Assembly: GCA_033980235.1 (NCBI GenBank)
Contig: CM067065.1
Location: 26,072,836 to 26,136,835, forward strand
From: Diadema setosum
Lineage: Eukaryota > Echinodermata > Echinoidea > Diadematoida > Diadematidae
DNA length: 64,000 bases
Direction: 5' to 3'
The notes beneath the pieces were generated by a model. The model did not search any database. It was not told where the DNA came from and saw only the letters and a program-made list of their open reading frames with translations. Each line of letters begins with the position of its first letter. Positions within the stretch are counted from its first letter, which is position 1. The translations under genes were made by a program, and so were the position numbers. Shown one piece after another: positions 50,527-59,984 of the stretch.

Positions 50527-51829
50527 TATTATTATTACTATTACTATTATACCATTTACACCCAGGAAACTTGGTCAAACTTTGTCAAACTTTGCTGCGT
50601 ATGCACCCTTTTCTCTCTCTCATTTCCTCCGTCGCATCAGGGAGTTGACATTCCTGGTCGCTTTATACTATGACGTATGGAGGTCATGTGCCTCTGATTC
50701 TTGATTTAAAAGAAAAATGGAAATTTGCTTAGTTCAAAATTGTCTTCTCTATAATTACATCAATGCTAAGGCAATGTGTACAATTGAATTGTCATGTATA
50801 ACTCTACCTATTTCGTCTGTCAGAGAGGATTACACTCATCAGTTTGTTTTATCACCATTACAAAAAAAGTTTGAATAGTTGAATCTTCTAATGCTTTCTC
50901 ATGTTTCACATGTTCACATGAGAAAGCATTTAATTCTTTCTCATGGTTTGCATGAGAAAGCATTAGAAGCTGCGAACAGTTTTTATTAGCTGAATAGCAT
51001 CAAAATGAAAAGGTGTAGTATGTATTCGAACAGGATATATATAATTCTTTTATTAATGTTCCCTGATATTGATGAATTATATTGTGTCTACAATAACATT
51101 ATTCTTTAAAGTTATCTGGTTATTTTTTGAACTGTGATACCTATCTCCAGACATCATTTGCTGTGTTTAAAGACAGGTGAACTTCTCTCTTCCATATATA
51201 TAAAAAAAGCTTCACATATTGGCTGCATTGTGCTGCAAGTTTTACACAATGTCATGTGCATTGTATGAAATACATATATGATGAGTATATGCAACATGTA
51301 AATATCATTTGATATTACAGCCTTAATCTTGTGCGTCAATTCATTCTTTTCCTAATGTCGTGTCGTCATCATCATCGTAGACCAATTCTTTTAATCCAGT
51401 CATTGTTTTTAAATGAAATTTAACAAATTTTCCACTTTATAATGACATCAATGAACTGTCGTCTCTACACGAATAAATATGAATTACTCGACCAAAATCA
51501 GTTTACGTTTATAAGTTTAAAAAAATGTATTCATACATACGCTTAGTCTTAGTCTTGTAAAGAAACAATACTAATTTCAACATTGAGAATAAGCATTCGC
51601 CGCTCAGTCAGATACCCCGTTTCTGTTATTTTGATATTATGGTTGGATCTGTGCCCTCGTAGTCACTTTTCAGAGATAGTAATAATAGATTTAGATTGAG
51701 AGGCGACAATTGTAATGCATGAATAAATGAACGCGGGCTTACATGTACAAACCTACCTTCTTCAGCGAGACCACAGGATAAAGAAGAGGTCAATGCTATT
51801 ACCAAAACGAGGTTGTATCTTCTATCCAT
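33745..51829 (-). CDS. Ig-transmembrane-NACHT-LRR receptor gene (11-exon model, disrupted)
   Basis: Joined exons: 51757-51829, 46656-46967, 45135-45476, 44607-44741, 43715-43789, 41321-42860, 40445-40606, 39280-39462, 37352-37540, 35195-35365 and 33745-33816. The predicted protein has a signal peptide, two Ig domains, one membrane span near residues 253-276, a short basic linker, a NACHT ATPase at about 390-720 and LRRs to about 1084. Introns 1-5 are phase 1; the rest are phase 0. The summed length is 3254 nt, one short of a whole number of codons, and the deficit sits in the NACHT exon at 41644-41646. Known NLRs bind nucleotide through NACHT and sense ligands through LRRs in the cytosol; an Ig ectodomain on the same chain would make a surface sensor. 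That the Ig and NACHT halves form one transcript is inferred. Two adjacent genes remain possible. Confidence 0.6.
34200..34320. repeat. compound trinucleotide microsatellite
   Basis: (AAT)n with GAT variants, then (AGT)n, then (ACT)n and (AAT)n. The serine/threonine ORF over it is an artefact. Confidence 0.93.
34624..34747. repeat. short foldback with 17-bp arms
   Basis: CCACAAAGGCTAACCCA at 34624-34640 and TGGGTTAGCCTCTGTGG at 34731-34747 are complementary apart from one position. A 'gctaaccca' phrase recurs at 53322, 58268 and 62522. Confidence 0.75.
35195..35365 (-). CDS. exon 10: LRR long exon
   Basis: A 171-nt, phase 0-0 exon (57 codons) after acceptor ttttttatag and before donor GTAAAT. 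It begins IQELSIEIHRDRIPDQ and contains NFAEFLCRLPCLERACIKC and VPTTFFTKIASETTHCR. It is the closest relative of the exons at 24246 and 8196 and, with exon 11, forms the first copy of the duplicated two-exon module. The fully open frame supports function at this level. Confidence 0.75.
35586..35690. repeat. (CA)n and (TA)n compound microsatellite
   Basis: CA tract 35586-35621, then TA-rich tract to 35690. Confidence 0.94.
36640..37298 (+). mobile_element. MITE family 3, two tandem truncated copies
   Basis: A first partial copy ends with a terminal repeat at about 36910-36939 (gtgatgcaggccac). A second starts at once with GTGACTGTGCATCACAAAA at 36946 and ends GTGATGCAGGGTCAC at 37298. Shared internal phrases include 'tccaatatttaaatagg', 'tttgatttgagttatacatcattttaaag' and 'ctggcgactt'. 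The second copy is shortened to about 350 bp. ATAT follows the right end. Confidence 0.75.
37352..37540 (-). CDS. exon 9: LRR exon
   Basis: A 189-nt, phase 0-0 exon (63 codons) after acceptor gtattctacag and before donor GTATGT. It begins MQNLTLITKDWNANAV. It contains FANCVCNLPRLSRFSLEC and ends QLSHCCQ, just as exons 7 and 8 end in CQ at the junction. Hydrophobic spacing fits LRRs. The frame is open. Confidence 0.78.
37541..39279 (-). other. intron 8, with CT tract and antisense LINE relic
   Basis: It holds a CT-rich microsatellite at 37720-37775 and a plus-strand LINE fragment at 38395-38850. No firm exon was found. Confidence 0.5.
38395..38850 (+). pseudogene. LINE fragment: RT N-terminal region, antisense in intron 8
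   Basis: The plus-strand frame 38397-38603 includes HFTEYLGQCNPISSIF. After stops, SVADPLAHILNL, then VFPNEIKLATMISLLKKADK and SDISN follow (38690-38825). These match the stretch before and at the start of the RT domain of non-LTR elements ('...FPNxxKxAxVxPLxKKGDKSDxSNYRPI'). Many stops and frameshifts show long decay. It predates or tolerates life in the receptor intron. Confidence 0.75.
39280..39462 (-). CDS. exon 8: LRR exon
   Basis: A 183-nt, phase 0-0 exon (61 codons) without an internal start codon near its 5' end, hence easily missed. It follows a strong acceptor (T tract, ctgcag) and precedes donor GTATGT. It begins IQDLKLSFHSWDDG, contains LAQWVFTMPNLSSFSLTC, YLDGTFLS, and ends SAAKCQ. 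Same architecture as exons 7 and 9. Confidence 0.78.
39463..40444 (-). other. intron 7
   Basis: AT-rich, no recognised element. The donor of this intron is GC, not GT (see exon 7). Confidence 0.5.
40445..40606 (-). CDS. exon 7: first LRR exon, GC donor
   Basis: A 162-nt, phase 0-0 exon (54 codons) after acceptor ccattctcatcag. It begins RSLSIDKAICGTAVSRDLAK and contains SRVLREVTITNSQ, then FYKIIADQASTCQ. The donor is CAG before GCAAGA, a GC-AG intron, which keeps the strong CAG/AAG context usual for that class. It joins the NACHT exon in phase 0. Confidence 0.7.
40607..41320 (-). other. intron 6
   Basis: AT-rich, no recognised element. Confidence 0.5.
41321..42860 (-). CDS. exon 6: NACHT ATPase domain, one-base frameshift
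   Basis: A 1540-nt exon after acceptor ggtcattctcag and before donor GTGAGT. NACHT features are clear: a linker LKEYYRVSRG, Walker A GEGGVGKTT (about residues 394-402), Walker B ILLVFDGFDEFEG (467-478), the VTSRPW block near 505-510, and the winged-helix signature FPHKLFQEYVAG (708-719). NACHT binds and hydrolyses ATP and drives oligomerisation of NLRs. After VAG the frame meets a stop (IM then TAG), while the frame shifted by one base continues as DYVAHLYAIDRAKY and stays open to the donor, about 107 codons. One base is missing in the GGG run at 41644-41646. The exon length would restore phase 1 to phase 0 if it had 1541 nt. No CARD, Death or Pyrin domain precedes it. Confidence 0.88.
41644..41646 (-). 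other. frameshift position (GGG run) in NACHT exon
   Basis: The reading frame changes here. Both halves are clearly the same conserved NLR sequence, and the total exon length is one base short of phase compatibility. Confidence 0.8.
42905..43065. repeat. A-rich and (GA)n tract in intron 5
   Basis: AAAAAC repeats then AG/GAGA tracts. On the minus strand it lies upstream of the NACHT exon acceptor. Confidence 0.9.
43066..43714 (-). other. intron 5
   Basis: AT-rich, no recognised element. Confidence 0.45.
43715..43789 (-). CDS. exon 5: short cytoplasmic linker
   Basis: A 75-nt, phase 1-1 exon after acceptor atgttccacag and before donor GTATGA. It adds 25 residues rich in charged side chains, including CWRRADKPKRPDEREELLM, between membrane span and NACHT. 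The phase match on both sides and open frame support it, though a short exon is weaker evidence. It has no recognised domain. Confidence 0.6.
44052..44296 (+). mobile_element. MITE family 2, copy E
   Basis: Runs from GACGAGTTTGTTTGCAAAAA to TTTTTGCAAACAAACTCTTC, 245 bp, same orientation as copy B. ATAT flanks both ends. Followed by a TA microsatellite. Confidence 0.88.
44298..44346. repeat. (TA)n microsatellite
   Basis: About 24 TA units next to MITE copy E. Confidence 0.94.
44607..44741 (-). CDS. exon 4: transmembrane segment
   Basis: A 135-nt, phase 1-1 exon. It encodes a single hydrophobic span, LGLVVGTVIGLLVAVTVIF followed by LFVGKF, then a polar segment QIYHPDILPQK. The donor is AAAG before GTTTGT. 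A second acceptor 9 nt further in (start 44732) would keep the frame and cannot be excluded. Without splicing the frame stops shortly after (SLRSMKWS). The span ends in basic/polar residues, consistent with a type I membrane protein with the NACHT side in the cytosol. Confidence 0.7.
44742..45134 (-). other. intron 3, with (AAC)n near the Ig exon donor
   Basis: An AAC tract at 45082-45114 lies 20 nt from the weak donor GTTTTG. Otherwise AT-rich. Confidence 0.5.
45082..45114. repeat. (AAC)n microsatellite
   Basis: About 11 units. Confidence 0.95.
45135..45476 (-). CDS. exon 3: second Ig domain
   Basis: A 342-nt, phase 1-1 exon (114 residues) after acceptor cctgttcccccag. It shows LNFTCTVSGFKPNVSMSW, the usual first Ig cysteine and core tryptophan, and RTLVCTASGDS with the second cysteine. 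The C1/I-set-like 'GFKP' turn is present. N-glycosylation sequons NQS, NFT and NVS fit an extracellular domain. Two extra cysteines lie near the start (EECVDN and SRCTYQ). The donor GTTTTG is weak, but phase and the next exon support it. Confidence 0.75.
45766..45796. repeat. (GT)n microsatellite
   Basis: About 15 GT units. Confidence 0.93.
46126..46150. repeat. (CA)n microsatellite
   Basis: About 12 CA units. Confidence 0.93.
46656..46967 (-). CDS. exon 2: Ig V-like domain
   Basis: A 312-nt, phase 1-1 exon (104 residues) after acceptor tttatttgtttag and before donor GTAAGT. It contains DIRLRCVVQEEPVTVIWVK (first Ig cysteine and tryptophan) and LEVADEGRYYCQVG, the D-x-G-x-YYC motif of V-type Ig domains. 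The sequon NST lies near the end. Both splice sites are good. The role is likely extracellular ligand recognition, as in other Ig receptors; the ligand is unknown. Confidence 0.85.
48110..48585 (-). mobile_element. MITE family 1, copy B
   Basis: A 476-bp element from GAGTATATGAATATAAGAAC to TTGTATTCATATACTC, inverted relative to copies A and C. AATT at both flanks (48106-48109, 48586-48589). It shares the interior 'atgggaaggcaacattgtatatacaa' and the inner GACCCAAGTCC repeats. Confidence 0.92.
50255..50550 (+). repeat. SINE-like unit with (ATT)n tail
   Basis: A B-box-like GAGTTCGAGTCCCG at 50287-50300 is followed by a body ending 'aagaggctaccctgggtaaataacaccg' and a long ATT tail (50460-50550). 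That layout (pol III head, body, simple repeat tail) fits a tRNA-derived SINE. No clear A box is left. Leucine- and asparagine-rich ORFs on the tail are artefacts. Confidence 0.65.
50885..50969. repeat. nested inverted repeats (CATGAGAAAGCATT motif)
   Basis: The outer arms are perfect 19-mers: CTTCTAATGCTTTCTCATG (50885-50903) and CATGAGAAAGCATTAGAAG (50951-50969). Between them lies CATGAGAAAGCATT (50917-50930) and a shorter TTCTTTCTCATG (50934-50945). Two small hairpins or one large one can form. Confidence 0.93.
51757..51829 (-). CDS. exon 1: signal peptide
   Basis: Starts at ATG 51829 (the GTG just before is not used) and ends at GAAG before donor GTAGGT. It encodes 24 residues plus one base: MDRRYNLVLVIALTSSLSC then GLAEE. 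This has the basic start, hydrophobic core and small-residue region of a signal peptide; cleavage may fall after GLA. The phase 1 exit matches the Ig exon. The link across 4.8 kb is inferred. Confidence 0.6.
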
Positions 51830-53296
51830 CACAGGTTGACGAAGATTATGACAGTTTATAGAACAAAACTATTCAATGTTTAACGTTTTGATCGTAATAG
51901 ACACAGGCCTGTCAACTCAACGCCGTTGCACAGTTCTCAAAAAACATAAGAGCACTACCAAGCATACAGACCAACTTGTCTGAAATAGACATGATTCTTT
52001 TATTGAAGGCATCTCGACAGTATTAAACCGCGCTTTTTCACTATATACGTCTGTTACGGGCCGCACCCGTCTGTTCATGTTTGTCGAAGTCTCTCTATCT
52101 TGCACATTCTATGGCGTAAATCATACCGTTGACATTGTTGGTTCACGGTAGACTGCACCGAATACAATGCATATTCTGTACTTTTTTTTCGGGGGGGGGG
52201 GTAGAAATGCTGGAGGGACGCTTTAGCAACACATCCATGGTGTATTATTGTAGCTTTACAGTGAGCGTTGAACGCAACAACAGCCATGCCCAAATAGTTT
52301 GTGTAGGAGAGAGTAGTGAGATCTGGGGCAGGCATTTTTGTTTCCTCAAGTTTATTCGTATTTACAATGCGCTCGATAACTTTTAGAGCATACACTTGCA
52401 TGTGTACCTCCTCGCATTTTATGAAGGTATTCCATTGGAATGTAGTCTAGTTCTTTGCAAGAAACTACTGATATGTAAATAAGCAATATAATTTTCTTCA
52501 TTTTTGAGCAAAGTAGTTTCTGTAATCTATGCAATCCGCATGTAAGACAGGGATTGTTTTTTTTTTCGTAGAATAACCAAATATTATATTCGAACAAGTT
52601 GATTTGCACAATGCTGACGTTATATCAAAAGCGTTCGTTTGAATTTGCATTCACAGGAGAGATAACTCTTGATGTTGAATAAAAAGTCCATTACCAACCC
52701 TAGAATAGCACTTCGAGAGAGCAGGACCTCCGTCATGATTGAAATATCACGTTTTCGTAGGAAGTATCCTTCTTCAACACAACATTTATAGAAATGTTGA
52801 TAACAGGGACGTCTACACTCACACATCGGAGTCAAATGTGGTGAAAAGCTCCTCATCTGTTGTTCAGTTATGGAGAGGTAAAACTTATTTTATGTCCATT
52901 ATGGCCCCCATGACATAAAGAAAACGGATTGTCCTTTTTACCTAGAGACCATAAATTCTATTGTCTTTTTCTTACCTCATTATGATCACATCCTGCAAGT
53001 TTGGCTTAAAAAATCCGACTGTCCGTTCTTGAATGATTAGGTAATCGATCTTATTTTTATATGCATTTTTATGATTCCTATGAACTTCGCCACATGGCCC
53101 TGAATTATGTTTATTGTTTTTCTTCATTATGTACAGTCTCATGTGTTGGTGAAACTATAGCCTTCCGTCCTTGTAGTAATTGAGCGATTAAGCTTATCGC
53201 ATGTCCTTTATGACCCTACTACATTTGACCTGTAACCTCATGGCTCCCAAATTGTATATTTTTTTCCTTAAGTGATTAGGGATACACTCTTTACAT
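51830..53296. other. upstream region of the receptor gene
   Basis: It would hold the promoter and 5' UTR. No convincing promoter element was identified; a TATAAA lies at 51855-51860 on the minus strand but too close to the ATG to be persuasive. A G homopolymer lies near 52191-52201. The cysteine-rich frame at 52620-52856 (minus) shows no known domain. Confidence 0.35.
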
Positions 53297-53556
53297 AATT
53301 GAGGGTGTCGGTGCAATATAGTGCTAACCCACACTTTTGTCAAAATTGAGTTACATGCATTTTCATAGTCCTTATTCTTCACTCTAACCTCAGTGAAAAT
53401 GTCATATTTGAATTCAACCAATAAGATGGTAAAAATGCATGCATTCATGTTTTATTGACGTACAATGTATGGACTTTCCAAACATTCAACAGCGATTATT
53501 TCAAAATGACTTTTGTGTTGTATTGTAATGACTATATTGCACCGACCCCATCAATT
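53297..53556. mobile_element. short inverted-repeat element, ~260 bp
   Basis: The left end near 53299 reads AATTGAGGGTGTCGGTGCAATATAGT. The right end, ACTATATTGCACCGACCCCATCAATT, is its inverse with one extra base. The interior is partly palindromic too. No coding capacity; a single foldback/MITE copy. Confidence 0.75.
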
Positions 53557-54250
53557 GTTTTGAAAATATTGAACAAAAATCGGTTATTCGTTCTCGAGTT
53601 ATCTTGTACACCAGCAGACAGACAGTCACACAGACAATCGATAGCATAACCTCCGTCGGCTGTAGGTTGATAATAAAGTTATATCAGAAATTAACAGCAC
53701 AACGACAACAGCACATCCGTTCAGACGTTTTAAGCACATACATGTATGATACACGCATACACGGCCTGATGAAAAAAGAAATCATATGAAAACAGAGAGA
53801 AGAGTGAAAAGAAAAACATGGCCATTACCATCCTAAAAAACACACGTTTTCTGAGGTTTATTTATTATTTTCTTCCTTCTTAGGATCTCAGCAAATGTAT
53901 TGGTATGATGTCTCAAAGTGGGACATAATACCATTTCAGACTTTTTATTACTCTAACTTCCCATTGGTCAGGAAAGGCGAAGGTGCAATAATGTGCCCTT
54001 TTAATCAATTATTTTTTTTTCGTTTTCCATGTCCAACTTAAATCTTGTCGTGTACATACTCTGAAAAAAGTAAAGTATAGTGTACTATGTTTTAGTATGT
54101 TCAATTTCAGTTCAAATAACACCATTTATTCAAAAAATATAAGGTGTTGAAAGAGAGGACACTATAGAATGTTTAAAATCACTCTCTGCGGTGAGGTAGC
54201 ATTATCAACATACACTGTACAGTACATGATGATCATAACTTACCTTTTGT
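53557..54250. other. unassigned AT-rich sequence
   Basis: Nothing identifiable. Confidence 0.4.
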
Positions 54251-54409
54251 CATGATAATATAATTATGTTCTAATTTGTACATGCAATGTTGCCTTCCCA
54301 TCACAATTAAATAGAATATTATTGGACACATAAAAAAGATATGATGTTTCTTTTAAGTTTATTCGAAATGGTCTTCCATGGACTTGGGTCGTTCTTATAT
54401 TCAGATACT
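54251..54409 (+). mobile_element. MITE family 1, truncated right end
   Basis: It matches the last 160 bp of copies A and C, including 'gttgccttcccatcacaattaaatagaatattattggaca' in short stretches and the terminal GGACTTGGGTCGTTCTTAT. The left half is missing. Confidence 0.88.
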
Positions 54410-55714
54410 ATATATTTGGGAGCCCTGTTTTTTTTACCCAATCAAAGGTTATGATATAAACAAACGAAGAAAATACTGAAAATATCTGCCTTAAAGTAAA
54501 AGAAAAAAAAATCAGAGATTTGTGCTATAATTTTGCCACTTTCAAAAACAAGGGTATAAATCCCCTGTTTCATTTTTTTTTTCGGAAAAGGTCTTGACCA
54601 GTTGTTATTAACATACAAATCAGTAAAGTTGATAATGTCATGCTCTCATAATTTCTTAGTCATTTCATATACGGAAATTACAAACATATGTAAAGTTTTT
54701 GTATTTAGTTATGACATGCGAAATATATAAAAAAATAATTATTTACATTATTATTGGATTATTTCTTAAACTTTTTACAAGAGTGAGAGCTGAATGTAGG
54801 AACTGTGCGGTAGTGACAGAAAGCTACATTTTCGTAGAGGAGGTTATTTCATTAATGTATTATTTTTCTCAAAGCGTTGTATGTGAATTTGTACTTGATA
54901 TGTGACAGTGCTTAATAGGTATAGCTATATTATATACAAGAAAGCTGATCAGTTGAAAACTATCGGTTCAAATCACACTGATGGCATCCGCAATCCAAGC
55001 GGTTGAACCTTGAGGTGATTCTTGCATGCTCAAAACACGTAATCTAATGATTCGTAATTTCCTAATGTGAACAAAAAATAAACAAACAAACAACGAACTC
55101 CTTTTTTACAGGTATGTGTGTCCTACGCATTAATGTCTTCTACAGCACGTAAAAACGAAAAGAAGTGAACCGTGATGTTATTCATGAATGATTGGTTTAC
55201 AATTACTGTACTGATATGAAATAATCATTTTTTTTTATGGTGTGTGGGAACATGATTATATATCCTACTTATCAACGACTACAGCACGAACTTCTTATAA
55301 AGAAAATAATTTCTTCTGAAGTGAACTTAATTCTAGTACCTGTGTTTTTTTTTTTCAAGTGACTATATTATAGTACTCAAACTTAATCAAATCAAGATTT
55401 TCCGTCAATTGACCGATTTTCCTCAAACTTTCACTGATGTGTTATACTAAATGTTGTCGCTTTCACTCAATCCATACTTCTCTCTGGGTTGGGGTGTCTT
55501 TTAATGGATAGGCCCACCAATGAATCTCAAAGCTCCTGGATCTTTAACATGATATGATTGAGAAGAGGTTGACGATGACGTGCCCTTAAAACACACTCCA
55601 TGACATGTAGTTGAAATAGACGCACGTTTTTATCAATGTATCATTGTCTACTCTTCACACATACGCATGCAATATCAACTTGAATGCATAATCATATCAA
55701 TACTTTGTATAAAT
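54410..55714. other. unassigned AT-rich sequence
   Basis: No gene found. The frame at 54699-54905 lacks recognisable features. Confidence 0.4.
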
Positions 55715-58510
55715 CAAAATGCACTGGTCATTGTAATGTAAACTATTTCATATCGAAATATTATAAAGAAAAAGTGTCCTGTCATGAGTACTACGTCAGG
55801 TATATAAAAAAGACAACAACAACAACACTTTGTACAAAGCGATAATACCGTGACCAACATTCTCTCTGGTTGTATTTTTTATCCAATGCTATATATATAT
55901 GAGTTGGTCAGCGCATCAGCATTACTACGGTAATATTGTTAAAAATGCAATTGATTATATTGATTGCGCATTCATATACAAAAAAGTTAATGATGAAGCT
56001 GAAGTAATGTTGTGATCGCTTAATTCTTGCCACATTTACAATGCCAAACGCAAACTTCAACCACTCAACTCTTCAAGAATATGAGAAACACGATTTGACA
56101 CCTACGACAGAGTGTATTGTGCAATTTTTTTTTTTTCAATATAAACAAAGCAAAGTAATGTGAACTGCTCATATAGTAACTCACATGAGAAATTGATTCC
56201 TGGCGAAAAAAAAAAAAGACTCCTTGAGTTTTTAGAGCGTAATTGTTTTTTATGTCATCAATAGTTTGATTTGATTTGATTTGATTTGATTGGATTGGAT
56301 TTATTCAATCTCCGTATGGCAACATTTACATTTTTTCTCAACATAATCAAACATAATGATATACAAATATGAAAATCATTATAGCTGGTTTCAACAATTT
56401 CAACAATTTTAATTACAAATACATTTAACACAAAATTACAATACATATGTTATGAAATACCATACAGAACCGTCGCCAATAATAAGCTATAAGCTTCACC
56501 CTTTGGCAACCGATAATACAATACGTTAATGCAATATAAGAAGGGGTCCAGTTTGTGTTCAACATGTACAATTTACAAGTTTACGACTATACATGCTATA
56601 ATACCAACTTATGTAGAGCGCATGTATAATATCATTTCGCAAGAGGATAGTGAGCATATCCATAATGTATAGACGATATAGTCCATACTGGACCAATGCA
56701 ACAAAATGCACAAAAGGAGGATATAACAAGACTTTCCTACCCCTTACATGACATCATACAAATGGAAATGAGCAATGTCCTTTTCAAATATAATGTAGAA
56801 AATATAGCATAAAATTGGATCTAACAATTTTTGCATCGCGCAATAAATAATGCAAATACAGCAATATAAGCGCGCAATAAGTAATGAAAATACAGCAATA
56901 TAAGTACCATGGATTGCCGTCCACATTTAACAATTGAGTATATGTATATAAGAACGACTCAAGTCCAATTTTTGGCCAAATTCAGTTTTACATGGGAAAT
57001 TGTAGCTTATGCATGGACTCATCTTGTGTGTAAATGATAAATCCTAATTACCCCAGGAAGTGCCTGAAATGAATGAGTTAAATCTTATATAAGAATGAAG
57101 GACTTGGGTCAGTCTTACATTCATATAATAGCGCCCTCTCTCATCCTTCTCCCATCTCTATAGCAGAATATCATGTATATGAATCAAAGAACGACCCAAG
57201 TCCATATGAATCAAAGAACGACCCAAGTCCACCACACAAAATGGCCTCTCCACAATTAATGTAAATGTTAATTGTCATAATAATATATGTTCTAATATGT
57301 ATCTACAATGTTGCCTTCCCATCACAGTTAAATAGAATATTATTGGACAAATAAAAAAGATATGAAGTGTTTTTTTAGTTTACTCGAAATGATCTTCCAT
57401 GGACTTGGGTCGTTCTTATATTCATATACTCAATTCTAATGTGTATACAACACAAAATAGACGGTGAAAACATGTTAAAGTACGTCCTTTACTTATTTGT
57501 TCACATAAATGAAGTGAGTTTTTTTGCAGTCTTTATCAAGCATACTGTGGGAATTCAAATGTACAACTTCCAATGTAAACACAAAGTTGTAAAACACAGA
57601 ACAGAGTATATTACAACCATGATCAACGACATGTATAAAAAAGACATACACAAATACACACACGCACTCACAGAAACAACGTTCGATGAAACAACTCTGA
57701 AATTGTCTCCATTTTTTTCTAACTGTACACAGTTGTTTTTAACTTACATCTTGTACAACGCATCACACAAACAGTGTCCTCTCTGCATTCACCTTTAAAT
57801 CTTAGTATACACAGTAATACAAAAATACTAATGCTGTTTAAAAAAACACTAAATGATGTACACAAGTTAATCAAAAAGTTTAACAACATTGTTTATCATT
57901 TGTTATTCGATTTTTTTTTCTTGAGAAAAGAGGGAGCCGAATTATTGTTTCAATTTAATGAAACAAATATTCACCTCTATTTACAAGGTAAAAATGAGAC
58001 ATTTCCTACGCAGTTATCATTAATATCACATAGTGCAGAGTTTTGCTGGCCCACAAGGAAAAGCATGTACAAACCTGCACACTGGTACAAATCTTCGACT
58101 TGCAGACAAAAGAGTAACGAGTAACAGATAGTGCCAACAATATAAAATCACATTAGATTTCCTTCCATACAACACATTTATTTTCTAGCGAATCCAGGTC
58201 TGATTGGATTCAAGTAAACACACTCCTCTTACTTTGATAATCAGGGTAAAAAAAAAAGGAATCGTGCTAACCCACAGTAATTTAGTCGCATGACACGGTG
58301 TACGCTTTACGTTACTCGGTAGCTGAACCATTGATTCCGTCCGTTTTGTGTCCTACTGCGTTTTCTTAACATATTATCTGCAGCAACAATGAGCAGATGC
58401 AATGATTCTCTGGTCACACCAAGTATAGGTTTCTAAAAAAATCATTTTCTTGTAACTGAAAGGACACACGAGAAAAGGTGATGAATTTAGTAATTGTATA
58501 TCATGCTCAC
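55715..58510. repeat. segmental tandem duplication, unit 1
   Basis: Unit 1 aligns in order with 58530-62760. Matched landmarks: 'atcaaaatgcactggtca' (55716 and 58531), 'gagaaattgattcctg' versus 'gagaaatacattcctg' (56189, 58730), 'actgtgggaattcaaatgta' (57544, 59239), 'cacacgcactcacagaaacaac' (57658, 61898) and 'acactcctcttactttgataat' (58220, 62462). A family 1 MITE (56936-57431) interrupts it. An AATC/AATCC tandem tract lies at 56265-56300. No protein domain is recognised. Confidence 0.75.
56936..57431 (+). mobile_element. MITE family 1, copy C
   Basis: A 496-bp element, GAGTATATGTATATAAGAAC to ATTCATATACTC, flanked by AATT (56932-56935 and 57432-57435). Same orientation as copy A. Confidence 0.92.
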
Positions 58511-59984
58511 ATTAGTTTAATCCTATGTAAATCAAAATGCACTGGTCAAGGAAATGTAAACCAATTCACACTGAAATGTGGTTGATAAAAAGTGTTCTTT
58601 CATGGATACCGACTTAAAGAACACAAAAACATAACACGATTTGACACCTACCACAGAGTGTACTTCACAAAATAGTTCAATACATACAAAGCAAAGTAAT
58701 GTGAACTGCTCACATACTAGCTCACAGGAGAAATACATTCCTGACAAAAAAAAAAAGGAATGAGTTCCTGTTTTTTTCCAGCATTATTGCGTTTTATGTC
58801 ATCCACAGTTCAAAATATTAAAAATGTTCATTATACCAGTTTAAGGCTATTACACCTACTTAATGTACAGCGAATTATACAATGTAGCATATCGTGAGAG
58901 GATAATCATCATATTCATAGTTGACGACATAGTCCATAAAGCTGGACCAATCAACAAAATGCATTGAAGGAGGATAAAAGAAAAATATTTTCACCTTTTG
59001 CACGTCATAATGCAAAGCAAAACGGAGCTTTGTTTGTTTGTTTTTTAATAAAGCACAGGAAGTAAAACATATACTTGGGTCTCACGCAATAAATCGTGCA
59101 AGCACAGTTATATAAGAAAGGTGAATTTCACGTCGCGTTGAACAAGTCTTCTGTATCAAAATAAAAACAGTGATTACATGTTACACTACATAATTAACTT
59201 ATTATTCGCTTTTTGCCTTGCGTTCTGTATCCAGCATACTGTGGGAATTCAAATGTACCGCTATTATTGTAAACATTCAACACACGACAGAGTATTCTAT
59301 AGCCATGATCAACGACATGATGTTTATTCATAGACGTTGACAGATTCGTAAACACGTAAACTGGGTCTCCAAATGAAAATATGTTTTGTACAACATTTCC
59401 ACTGCTTCTACAAATTTACACATTGTAAGTTAAAGCAAAAAAGCAATATCATATTCTACATACTCCATAATATGTAATGTATTCTTTCTTATTAAAAATC
59501 AGCGAACTGGTTTTGCTCCCTCGCATCAAGCAAACTCTGGAAATTCAACGCTGAAATGCCGATACTGTAAACATCAACAGATTAAATCACATATTACAAC
59601 CTAATCATAAAAACATGATTAAACTACACAATCTCTTAGAGTTTTAAGAAAACATTATTATACTCAATCAGGCAAAACATTCTAAAAAAGGAGAACTTCA
59701 GTATGTGTTGCATCACATTACATAATTTCTTTCACTAACACACCTACACTTCATTTGTCTAGAATATCTAGATTCAAATGTACATATCAGTGATACTAAC
59801 ATAACATAGTTATCTGCATCCCCATAGAAATACACATGTACAACCGTTACTGCATCCCGTATGGCTGATGCTGAAGGTAATATAGGCCGTACTATCATTT
59901 TTATTCTATCTCTATGTTTGTTTGCTTGTTTGTTAGTTTTTTTTTTACCCATCCCATTGTCATCAAATTTCCTAATGGGTATAT

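Larger units (their letters stand above)
46968..51756 (-). other. intron 1, with MITE, SINE and hairpins
   Basis: A 4.8-kb intron. It contains a family 1 MITE (48110-48585), a SINE-like unit with ATT tail (50255-50550) and a nested inverted repeat (50885-50969). The frames at 49026-49305 are open on both strands with moderate GC content, but no domain is recognised. Confidence 0.5.

Noticed and set aside
50192..50648. Long leucine- or asparagine-rich ORFs on both strands
   Set aside because: They are translations of the (ATT)n tail of a SINE-like unit.
51855..51860. TATAAA on the minus strand as TATA box of the receptor gene
   Set aside because: Only about 25-30 nt before the ATG, leaving almost no 5' UTR; probably chance in AT-rich DNA.
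52620..52856. Cysteine-rich minus-strand ORF (CECRRPCYQ)
   Set aside because: No known cysteine-domain spacing and no supporting acceptor site.
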